Shown here one piece after another: positions 1-5,250 of a stretch of 5,250 nt of DNA. The notes beneath the pieces were generated by a model. It worked only from the letters and a program-made list of their open reading frames with translations, did not search any database and had not been told where the DNA came from. The stretch spans positions 1 through 5,250 of the forward strand of contig RFTM01000149.1 in the NCBI GenBank assembly GCA_009923475.1, in the 5' to 3' direction. Every line of letters begins with the position of its first letter. The stretch's first letter is position 1. The translations under genes were made by a program, and so were the position numbers. This DNA is from Gammaproteobacteria bacterium (GTDB lineage Bacteria > Pseudomonadota > Gammaproteobacteria > Steroidobacterales > Steroidobacteraceae).

Positions 1-1
1 C

Positions 2-1516
2 CCTCGCGTGCTGCAGGGCGGCCGGCGCGGTGTCGAGAAGGAATCCCTGCGCGTCACGCCCGAGGGCCGCATCGCGCAGACGCCGCATCCGGTGGCGCTC
101 GGCGCAGCGCTCACCCATGAGCACATCACCACCGACTATTCCGAGGCGCTGATCGAGCTCGTCACGCCCACCTTCCGCAGCAACTGGGAGCTGCTGCAAT
201 ATCTTTGCGACCTGCACCAGTTCACCTACCGGCACCTCGGCGACGAGCTGCTGTGGGCGACCAGCATGCCCTGCGTGGTCGAGGGCGACGCCAGCATCCC
301 GATCGCGCAGTACGGGCCGTCCGACGTCGGGCGCATGAAGACCATCTATCGCGAGGGCCTCGGCCTGCGCTACGGCCGCGTGATGCAGGCCATCTCCGGC
401 GTGCACTTCAACTATTCCTTCCCGGAGGGCCTCTGGGAGCCTTGGGCCGCGGTGCGCGAGTCGCGCGACAGCGGCGCCGGCTTCGCCTCGTCCAGCTACT
501 TCGAGCTGCTGCGCAACTACCGCCGCCACGGCTGGATCGTGCTCTACCTCTTCGGCGTGTCGCCGACGGTCTGCAAGTCGTTCCTGCGCGCGCGCGGCGA
601 GACGCTGCCCGAGTTCGGGCGCGGCACCGGCTGGGAGCCGTACGCGACCTCGCTGCGCATGAGCGACCTCGGCTACCGCAACCGCGCGCAGTCGGGCGTC
701 GAGGTGTCGGTCAACAGCCTGCAGGACTACGTGCGCGACCTCACCCGCGCGATCAGCACGCCGCATCCCGAATACGAGCGCATGGGCGTCAAGGTCGACG
801 GCGTGTACCGCCAGCTGAACGCAAACCTGCTGCAGATCGAGAACGAGTACTACGCCTTCATCCGCCCGAAGCGGGTGGCCCGCTCGGGCGAGCGGCCCAC
901 CAAGGCGCTGCTGCGCGGCGGCGTGGAGTACGTCGAGGTGCGGGCGCTCGACGTCAGCGCCTTCGACCCGGTGGGCGTGAACCAGGACAAGATGCGCTTC
1001 CTGGAGGCGTTCCTGGCGTTCTGCCTGCTGCGCGACAGCCCGCCCATCGACGCCGGCGAGCAGGCCGCGCTCGACGGCAACCACGTCACGGTGGCGCGGC
1101 GCGGCCGCGAGCCCGGGCTCGCGCTGCTGCGGGACGGCCGGCCTTTCCCGATGCTCGACTGGGCGCGGGAGATCCTCGACCAGATGCAGGGCATCTGCGA
1201 GATGCTCGACGCCGGCGACCCGCGCAAGGCCTATTCGACCTCGCTCGCGGTGCAGGCGGCCAAGCTGGACGACGTCGCGCGCACGCCCTCGGCGCGGCTG
1301 ATCGCCGAGCTGCGCTCGACCGGCGAGAGCTTCTTCGACCTCGCGCTGCGCACTTCGGCGGCGCACAAGGCCTATTTCCTCGACCTGCATCCGCCCGACG
1401 ACGCGCGGCTCGCCGCCTTCGCCGACGAGGCGCGGGAGTCGCTGGAGCGGGCCGAGGCGCTCGCCCGCGCGCCCCGCGGCGACTTCGACGCCTACCTCGC
1501 GGGCTATCTCGCCTAG
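2..1516 (+). CDS. gshA: Glutamate-cysteine ligase (gamma-glutamylcysteine synthetase), 5'-truncated by window edge
   Basis: Catalyses the ATP-dependent joining of L-glutamate and L-cysteine to gamma-glutamylcysteine, the first and rate-limiting step of glutathione synthesis in the cytoplasm. Counting the valine codon at 8 as residue 1, the protein follows E. coli GshA without gaps at an offset of 17 over at least the first 130 residues. The metal-binding acidic residues E27, D60 and E67 of E. coli correspond to E10 (RRGVEKESLRV), D43 (ITTDYSEAL) and E50. Y114 matches Y131 and H133 (SGVHFNYSFP) matches H150. Further family blocks are PYATSLRMSDLGY (211-223), LQIENEYYAFIRPKRV (275-290) and LLRGGVEYVEVRALD (301-315). 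The frame is open to the left edge, so the GTG at 8 is an internal valine rather than the start. About 15 residues are missing, giving an estimated full length near 519 against 518 in E. coli. The TAG stop lies inside a CTAG shared with the convergent peptidase gene. This is the gamma-proteobacterial-type ligase, not the plant/alphaproteobacterial type. Confidence 0.97.
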   Translation, partial: PRVLQGGRRGVEKESLRVTPEGRIAQTPHPVALGAALTHEHITTDYSEALIELVTPTFRSNWELLQYLCDLHQFTYRHLGDELLWATSMPCVVEGDASIPIAQYGPSDVGRMKTIYREGLGLRYGRVMQAISGVHFNYSFPEGLWEPWAAVRESRDSGAGFASSSYFELLRNYRRHGWIVLYLFGVSPTVCKSFLRARGETLPEFGRGTGWEPYATSLRMSDLGYRNRAQSGVEVSVNSLQDYVRDLTRAISTPHPEYERMGVKVDGVYRQLNANLLQIENEYYAFIRPKRVARSGERPTKALLRGGVEYVEVRALDVSAFDPVGVNQDKMRFLEAFLAFCLLRDSPPIDAGEQAALDGNHVTVARRGREPGLALLRDGRPFPMLDWAREILDQMQGICEMLDAGDPRKAYSTSLAVQAAKLDDVARTPSARLIAELRSTGESFFDLALRTSAAHKAYFLDLHPPDDARLAAFADEARESLERAEALARAPRGDFDAYLAGYLA

Positions 1517-2520
1517 CGCGGATCCTCGTAGATGGCGGTCATGCGCCGGCCGGTGGAGTCGCGCATGCCGCGGAACATGCCCGGGCTGTTGAACTCCATC
1601 ACCACGCCGCCCGACGGGTCGACCGCGATGATGCCGCCCTCGCCGCCGCGCCGGACCAGCTTGCCCTGCACGACCTCCTTGGCGGCGCGCGCCAGCGGCC
1701 AGCCCTTGTACTGCACCAGCGCGCAGATGTCGTAGGCCACGACCGAGCGGATGAAGTACTCGCCGTGCCCCGTGGCGGACACCGCGCAGGCCGCGTTGTC
1801 GGCGTAGGTGCCGGCGCCGATGATCGGCGCGTCGCCGATGCGGCCCCAACGCTTGTCCGTCATGCCGCCGGTGGAGGTCGCGGCGGCGAGGTTGCCCGCG
1901 GCATCGACGGCGACCGCGCCGACGGTGCCCAGCCCCTGCAACTGCCCGCGCGCCTGCGCGGCGCCGCTGCGCACGCTGTCGAGCTCCTTGCGGCGCCGCG
2001 GCGTGATGAACCACTCGTTGGGCACGAGCTCGAGGCCTTGTTCCGCCGCGAACTCCTCGGCGCCCGTTCCCGAGAGCATCACGTGCGGCGAGGCCTCCAT
2101 GACCCGGCGCGCGAGCTCGATGGGGTGGCGCACCGTGGTCACGCCCGTGACCGCGCCGGCCGCGAGGTCCTTGCCGTCCATCAGCGACGCGTCGAGGTAG
2201 GCGCGGCCGTCATGCGCGAGCACCGCGCCGCGACCGGCGTTGAACAAGGGGTTGTCCTCCAGCAGCCGCACCGCGGTGGTGACCGCATCGAGGCTGCTGC
2301 CGCCTTTCTCGAGCACGGCGTAACCGGCGTCGAGCGCCTCCTCGAGGCCGGCCCGGTAGGCGCCGCCGCCGTCGGGGCCGAGCTGGTCGCGCGGGATGAC
2401 GCCTGCGCCGCCGTGGATCGCGATCGCGATGCGGCGCGGTTCCGCCGCGGATGCCGACACCGCGAGCAGCGCCAGCGCCAGCAGGGCTCCCACAGTCGAT
2501 GATGCCGATCGTCGCGTCAT
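1513..2520 (-). CDS. Secreted isoaspartyl peptidase / L-asparaginase (type 2, Ntn-hydrolase)
   Basis: Predicted 335-residue precursor of the plant-type asparaginase family (E. coli IaaA relative), which hydrolyses beta-aspartyl (isoaspartyl) dipeptides and usually L-asparagine. Family members self-cleave before a threonine to give alpha and beta subunits. Here the cleavage site is G198/T199 in GLGTVGAVAVD, so T199 would be the nucleophile. Taking E. coli T179 as reference (offset 20), substrate-binding R207, D210, T230 and G233 map to R227 and D230 (GRIGD) and T250 and G253 (SATGHGE). The N-terminal IAIHGGAG (33-40) and the stabilisation-loop motif NPLFNAGRGAV (90-100) are also present. Residues 1-25 form a Sec-type signal peptide: basic MTRR, hydrophobic GALLALALLAV (11-21), then ASA-A or SAA-E as cleavage site. 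A periplasmic location is therefore inferred. The ATG at 2520 is chosen because a GGAG lies 7 nt upstream and the signal peptide starts there; the frame stays open far upstream only because of high GC. No key residue is missing. Whether it prefers isoaspartyl peptides or free asparagine cannot be told from sequence. Confidence 0.93.
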   Translation of the reverse strand: MTRRSASSTVGALLALALLAVSASAAEPRRIAIAIHGGAGVIPRDQLGPDGGGAYRAGLEEALDAGYAVLEKGGSSLDAVTTAVRLLEDNPLFNAGRGAVLAHDGRAYLDASLMDGKDLAAGAVTGVTTVRHPIELARRVMEASPHVMLSGTGAEEFAAEQGLELVPNEWFITPRRRKELDSVRSGAAQARGQLQGLGTVGAVAVDAAGNLAAATSTGGMTDKRWGRIGDAPIIGAGTYADNAACAVSATGHGEYFIRSVVAYDICALVQYKGWPLARAAKEVVQGKLVRRGGEGGIIAVDPSGGVVMEFNSPGMFRGMRDSTGRRMTAIYEDPR

Positions 2521-2527
2521 GCCCGTG

Positions 2528-2531
2528 CTCC
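2528..2531 (-). promoter_or_regulatory. Ribosome binding site of the isoaspartyl peptidase gene
   Basis: On the minus strand GGAG lies 7 nt before the ATG at 2520. This spacing is ideal and decides the start, since the reading frame remains open upstream and includes another ATG about 17 codons earlier. Confidence 0.65.
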
Positions 2532-2555
2532 GGAAGTCCGTGTAGAGTGCGTCGC

Positions 2556-2584
2556 ATTGTATCGTCCGCATCGCGGCGCGACAG
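2556..2584 (-). promoter_or_regulatory. Possible sigma70-like promoter for the isoaspartyl peptidase gene
   Basis: On the minus strand the hexamer TACAAT (2561 down to 2556) matches the TATAAT consensus at 5 of 6 positions, in otherwise GC-rich DNA. The best-placed -35, CTGTCG (2584-2579) with a 17-bp spacer, matches TTGACA at only 3 of 6, so this would be weak or activator-dependent. Transcription would start near 2549 and leave a leader of about 30 nt carrying the GGAG site. This is inference from two short words. Confidence 0.35.
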
Positions 2585-2607
2585 GTCGGGGAGGGGTCCG
2601 CATGGCG
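2564..2607 (+). repeat. Imperfect 12-bp direct repeat in the divergent region
   Basis: GTCCGCATCGCG (2564-2575) recurs as GTCCGCATGGCG (2596-2607), matching at 11 of 12 positions with starts 32 bp apart, close to three helical turns. The second copy spans the transporter start codon, and the first lies in the spacer of the candidate peptidase promoter. It could be a pair of regulator sites or a chance match in GC-rich DNA. Confidence 0.4.
2590..2594 (+). promoter_or_regulatory. Ribosome binding site of the MFS transporter gene
   Basis: GGAGG, within the purine run GGGGAGGGG (2588-2596), lies 7 nt before the ATG at 2602. This strong site decides the start in favour of that ATG over the in-frame TTG at 2557, which has no comparable site. 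Confidence 0.75.
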
Positions 2608-4062
2608 CATCCGCGCTTGAGTCTCGATGGGCGGCTGGTCGCGCTCGCCGCCGCCATCCTGCTGCTGCTGCCCGTCTCGCCGCCGCTGTTCCGCGGCGCC
2701 GTCGTCGCGCTCGCCATCGTCGCGCTGGTGCTCGCCGCCTTGCCGAAGGGCACGCGCGGGGTCGTGTCCGCGACCATGGTCGGCCTCGCCACCGGCATCG
2801 CATCGGTCAACCTGTTCGCCGTCGGCATCTTCCAGGGGCCGATCACCGCGGAGTTCGGTTGGACGCAGACGCAGTACTCGCTCGTCACCGTGGTCGGCAC
2901 CGTGGTCACGGTGCTGTCCTCGCCGTTCATCGGCCGGCTCTTCGACCGCCAGGGCGTGCGCCGTTGGGCGTTGACGAGCATCGTGCTGTTCGCGCTGGCG
3001 CTGATGTCGCTCTACTGGCTCTCGCCGCATCCGTGGCATTTCTACGCGGTGTTCGCCCTGGTGCCGATCATCGGCGCGGGCACCTCGTCGGTCGCCTACT
3101 CGCGGGTGGTCGCCGCGTGGTTCGACGAGCGGCGCGGGCAGGCGTTCGGCGCTGCGCTCGCCGGCATCGGCATCGGCGGCGCGGTGCTGTCGGCGGTGAC
3201 CCAGTACCTCATCGGCGCGGTCGGTTGGCGCGGCGCCTACCTCGGGCTCGGTGTGCTGACGTTGCTGGTGACGCTGCCGATCGTCTTCTGGAAGCTGCGC
3301 GATACGCCCGCTGAGGCGGGGCTCGCGCCCGACGGTCTGCCGCTGCGCGGCGTCGAGGCGCCGGGCAGCGCTGCGGCCGCTGTGCCGGGCGCCGCGCCGG
3401 GCGCCGCGCCGGTCGCCGCGCCGTCTGCCGCCGCGCCTGCGCTGGTCGGCTACAGCGCCGCGGAGTCGCGACGCCAGCCCCGCTTCTGGTCGATGCTCGT
3501 CGCGTTCCTGCTGCTCGCCGTGGCGATCGGTGGCGTGCTGATCCCGCTGGTGCCGATCCTGCGGGCGCGCGGCATCCCGGCCGAGCAGGCCGCGGCGACC
3601 CAGGCGACGCTCGGCCTCGCGCTGATCTTCGGCCGCGCCTTCGCGGGCTTCCTGATGGACCGGTTCTTCGCGCCCCGGGTCGCGGCCCTGATCCTCGCCT
3701 TCCCGGTCATCGGCGTCCTGCTGCTCGCCGACGGCGGTGGCGGCACGACCCTGGCCCTGGTCGCTGCGGCCTGCATCGGGCTCGCGGCCGGCGCCGAGCT
3801 CGACGTCATCGCGGTGCTCATCACGCGCTATTTCGGCAACCGCGCCTATGCCGAGAACTACGGCTGGCAGTATGCGGCGTGGACGCTGGGGTCGGGGTTC
3901 TCGGTGCTGGTCACCAACGGCGTCTACGACGCCTTCGGCTCGCATGCGCCCGCGCTCTGGGGCTATGCGGCGCTGTTCGTGCTGTCCGGCCTGCTGATCC
4001 TGAGGCTGGGCCGCTATCCCGTGCTGCCGACGGCGGCCGCCGGCGCTACACGCAATCTTTGA
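2602..4062 (+). CDS. Major facilitator superfamily (MFS) transporter, monocarboxylate/oxalate-formate antiporter-like
   Basis: Predicted 486-residue inner-membrane secondary transporter. By eye there are twelve core membrane segments at roughly 54-77, 89-112, 124-141, 147-169, 181-201, 212-230, 297-320, 333-352, 358-376, 381-402, 419-441 and 449-470. The loop after the second carries the MFS signature GRLFDRQGVRRW (111-122), and a degenerate copy, GRAFAGFLMDRF (344-355), follows the eighth. The DTPAEAGLAPDG stretch (234-245) after the sixth segment resembles bacterial monocarboxylate/oxalate-formate-type members, which suggests an organic anion substrate; this is inference and the substrate is unknown. 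Two oddities are visible. Residues 11-47 are strongly hydrophobic ahead of the first core segment. The central loop contains an Ala/Pro-rich repeat (260-279). The start at 2602 has a strong GGAGG site. The gene is divergent from the peptidase gene, and its last 17 bases overlap the convergent reductase gene. No frameshift is seen. Confidence 0.9.
   Translation: MAHPRLSLDGRLVALAAAILLLLPVSPPLFRGAVVALAIVALVLAALPKGTRGVVSATMVGLATGIASVNLFAVGIFQGPITAEFGWTQTQYSLVTVVGTVVTVLSSPFIGRLFDRQGVRRWALTSIVLFALALMSLYWLSPHPWHFYAVFALVPIIGAGTSSVAYSRVVAAWFDERRGQAFGAALAGIGIGGAVLSAVTQYLIGAVGWRGAYLGLGVLTLLVTLPIVFWKLRDTPAEAGLAPDGLPLRGVEAPGSAAAAVPGAAPGAAPVAAPSAAAPALVGYSAAESRRQPRFWSMLVAFLLLAVAIGGVLIPLVPILRARGIPAEQAAATQATLGLALIFGRAFAGFLMDRFFAPRVAALILAFPVIGVLLLADGGGGTTLALVAAACIGLAAGAELDVIAVLITRYFGNRAYAENYGWQYAAWTLGSGFSVLVTNGVYDAFGSHAPALWGYAALFVLSGLLILRLGRYPVLPTAAAGATRNL
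3379..3438 (+). repeat. 12-bp tandem repeat coding an Ala-Ala-Pro-X linker
   Basis: Five in-frame 12-base units lie in the transporter gene. The three central ones (3391-3402, 3403-3414, 3415-3426) share the first nine bases GCCGCGCCG, and the flanking two are diverged. They encode AVPG, AAPG, AAPV, AAPS and AAAP (residues 260-279) in the cytoplasmic loop between the two six-helix halves. The unit length keeps the frame, so copy number could vary between strains without breaking the gene. Confidence 0.75.
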
Positions 4063-5250
4063 GCGCGACGGAGGCGTCGGCGAGCTTCGCCGGGTCGGGG
4101 CGCAGCCGCGCCGGGATGAGCTTGCGCGCGGCGAGATGGTCCCTGGGCAGGTTGATGGTGTCGATGGCGACCAGTTCGCCGTCGCGCAGGTAGCAGCAGG
4201 AGAAGGACGTGCCCGCCGGGTCGCCGCGCAGCACCGTCCGGTCGTGGCCCTGCGACAGCCCCACGATCACCAGCTTGTGCTCGTACTGGTCCGACCAGAA
4301 CCAGGGCACGCGCTCGTGCCGCGCGTCGATGCCGAGCAGGGACGCCGCCGCGGTGTTGCCCTGCTCGACGGCGTTGTCCACGGACTCGAGCCGCAGCCGG
4401 CCGCCGTAGTGCACCGACGGATGGTTGCTGCAGTCGCCGATGGCGTACACGGCCGGATCGTCGGTGCGGCAGCGTTCATCGACCGTGATGCCGTTGTCGC
4501 AGGCGAGGCCCGCGTCGCGCGCCAAGCCGTCCGCCGGCAGCACGCCGACGCCGACGACCACGAGGTCGGCGTCGACCGCGCCCGCGGCCGTCTCGACCGC
4601 GCGCACCCGCCCGGCGGCGTCGCGCTGCAGGCCGAGCAGCCGCGCCCCGAGCACGATGCGCACGCCATGTTCGGCGTGGCGCGCCTCGAACCAGCGCGAG
4701 ACCGGTTCTGCGACCACGCGGCCCATCACCCGGTCGGCCATCTCGAGCACGGTCACTTCCAGGCCCGCATGGCGCAGGGTGGCGGCCACCTCGAGGCCGA
4801 TGTATCCGCCGCCGATGATGACCGCGCGCGCGCCCGGTCGCATGGCGCCGCGCAGCGCGTCGGCGTCGGCCACGCCACGCAGGTAGTGCACGCCGGCGAG
4901 GTCGGCGCCGGGCAGCGTCAGCCGGCGCGGTTGCGCGCCGGTGGCGAGCACCAGCGCGTCGTAGGGCAGGGCGGTGCCGTCCGCGAGGCCGACCAGGCGC
5001 GCCTCGCGGTCGATGGCGGTGGCGCGCTGCCCGAGGCGCAGCGACACCCGGTGCTCGTCGTAGAAGGGCCGATGTCGCAGCAGCAGCCGCTCCAAGGGCA
5101 GTTCGCCGGACAGGTACTTCTTGGACAGCGGGGGCTTGTCGTACGGCATCACCGATTCCGCCCCGATGACGGTGATGGTGCCCTCGTGCCCCGACTGACG
5201 CAGTGTCTCGGCCGCGCGCACGGCAGCCACGGAGGAACCCACGATCACGA
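4046..5250 (-). CDS. FAD-dependent NAD(P)H:ferredoxin/rubredoxin reductase, 5'-truncated by window edge
   Basis: Member of the class of reductases that pass electrons from NAD(P)H through FAD to a small ferredoxin or rubredoxin serving a dioxygenase or P450 (BphA4, ThcD and rubredoxin reductase relatives). Four hundred residues are visible; only a few N-terminal ones are missing because the GTG at 5248 (valine) opens directly into the first Rossmann strand. Counting that valine as 1: FAD-binding VGSSVAAVRAAETLR (3-17), family motif PYDKPPLSKKYLSGE (35-49), LATGAQPRRL (101-110), NAD-binding IIGGGYIGLEVA (144-155), second FAD motif YAIGDCSNHP (268-277), then the C-terminal reductase domain with VPWFWSDQYEHKLVIVG (314-330) and NLPRDHLAARKLI (366-378). 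E169 at the end of the second NAD-domain strand suggests NADH over NADPH. The first Rossmann motif has GSS where the textbook form is GxG; GAS-type variants are known in this family. No ferredoxin or oxygenase gene is in view, so the partner is unknown. It ends in a 17-bp overlap with the convergent transporter. Confidence 0.93.
   Translation of the reverse strand, partial: VIVGSSVAAVRAAETLRQSGHEGTITVIGAESVMPYDKPPLSKKYLSGELPLERLLLRHRPFYDEHRVSLRLGQRATAIDREARLVGLADGTALPYDALVLATGAQPRRLTLPGADLAGVHYLRGVADADALRGAMRPGARAVIIGGGYIGLEVAATLRHAGLEVTVLEMADRVMGRVVAEPVSRWFEARHAEHGVRIVLGARLLGLQRDAAGRVRAVETAAGAVDADLVVVGVGVLPADGLARDAGLACDNGITVDERCRTDDPAVYAIGDCSNHPSVHYGGRLRLESVDNAVEQGNTAAASLLGIDARHERVPWFWSDQYEHKLVIVGLSQGHDRTVLRGDPAGTSFSCCYLRDGELVAIDTINLPRDHLAARKLIPARLRPDPAKLADASVALKDCV

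Larger units (their letters stand above)
2521..2601. promoter_or_regulatory. Divergent intergenic control region between the peptidase and MFS transporter genes
   Basis: This 81-bp gap is the only real intergenic stretch in the window. It lies between the start codons of two divergent genes, so the promoters of both must be here or reach into the coding sequences. It contains both ribosome binding sites, a candidate -10 box for the minus-strand gene, and an imperfect 12-bp direct repeat. I see no convincing sigma70 promoter pointing at the transporter; the best -10-like words (TAGAGT at 2543, TATCGT at 2560) lack a -35 partner. No riboswitch or terminator structure was recognised. Confidence 0.6.

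Noticed and set aside
850..1227. Minus-strand open frame within gshA
   Set aside because: It is a Ser/Arg/Pro-rich shadow of conserved gshA sequence with no recognisable domain.
205..2502. Very long plus-strand open frame (765 codons) across gshA and antisense to the peptidase gene
   Set aside because: It overlaps two well-identified genes in other frames, its translation is arginine/alanine-rich low-complexity, and it matches no family. Stop codons are rare in non-coding frames at this GC content.
2531..2540. Small inverted repeat CGGA-AG-TCCG near the peptidase ribosome binding site
   Set aside because: Four-base arms with a two-base loop are too short to form a stable hairpin or support an operator call.
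2557..2601. TTG at 2557 as the transporter start, adding 15 residues
   Set aside because: The added residues are polar and Arg/Gly-rich with no ribosome binding site, whereas the ATG at 2602 has GGAGG at 7 nt.
2521..3945. Minus-strand upstream extension of the peptidase frame to 810 codons
   Set aside because: The added part is highly charged Arg/Asp/Glu/Gln low-complexity antisense to the transporter. The signal peptide and ribosome binding site place the start at 2520.
4425..4886. Plus-strand open frame antisense to the reductase gene
   Set aside because: It is Ser/Thr/Ala/Pro/Arg-rich with no recognisable domain, lying opposite the conserved NAD-binding domain of the reductase.
5200..5248. 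Loss of the glycine in the reductase FAD motif (GSS instead of GxG) as a sign of inactivation
   Set aside because: Related ferredoxin reductases commonly have GAS-type motifs here, and every other FAD and NAD motif is intact.
1..5250. Mobile elements, CRISPR arrays, tRNA/rRNA genes, toxin-antitoxin or defence genes
   Set aside because: None was seen: there are no terminal inverted repeats, no regular spaced repeats and no transposase motifs, and almost all of the sequence is taken up by the four genes.

Overview
The window is very GC-rich (about 70% by eye) and fully coding-dense. Four protein genes fill it, with only one real intergenic gap of 81 bp. The first gene is a proteobacterial (E. 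coli-type) glutamate-cysteine ligase that aligns with E. coli GshA without gaps for at least its first 130 visible residues. This points to a high-GC member of the Pseudomonadota, probably a gamma- or betaproteobacterium. I cannot name a genus, and nothing indicates a phage, plasmid or transposon.

Layout from left to right, with strands strictly alternating (+ - + -): (1) gshA, cut at its 5' end by the window edge, runs to 1516. (2) A secreted plant-type (type 2) isoaspartyl peptidase/L-asparaginase lies on the minus strand (1513-2520) and converges on gshA; the two stop codons share one CTAG. (3) An 81-bp divergent control region (2521-2601) holds both ribosome binding sites and a candidate -10 box for the peptidase. 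(4) A major facilitator superfamily (MFS) transporter lies on the plus strand (2602-4062), with an extra hydrophobic N-terminus and an Ala/Pro-repeat central linker. (5) An FAD/NAD(P)H ferredoxin-type reductase lies on the minus strand (from 4046 past the right edge), converging on the transporter with a 17-bp overlap.

No two genes share an operon inside the window. The only pair with possible shared control is the divergent peptidase/transporter pair: one product would act in the periplasm on isoaspartyl peptides or asparagine, and the other would move a small solute, perhaps an organic anion, across the inner membrane. A joint role is speculation. GshA makes gamma-glutamylcysteine for glutathione. 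The reductase probably feeds electrons to a ferredoxin-dependent oxygenase or P450 encoded elsewhere.

I looked for an undescribed system and did not find one. This looks like an ordinary chromosomal housekeeping/metabolic region. The points most worth a second look are the overlapping convergent ends, the unusual transporter architecture, and a short direct repeat spaced about three helical turns apart in the divergent region.
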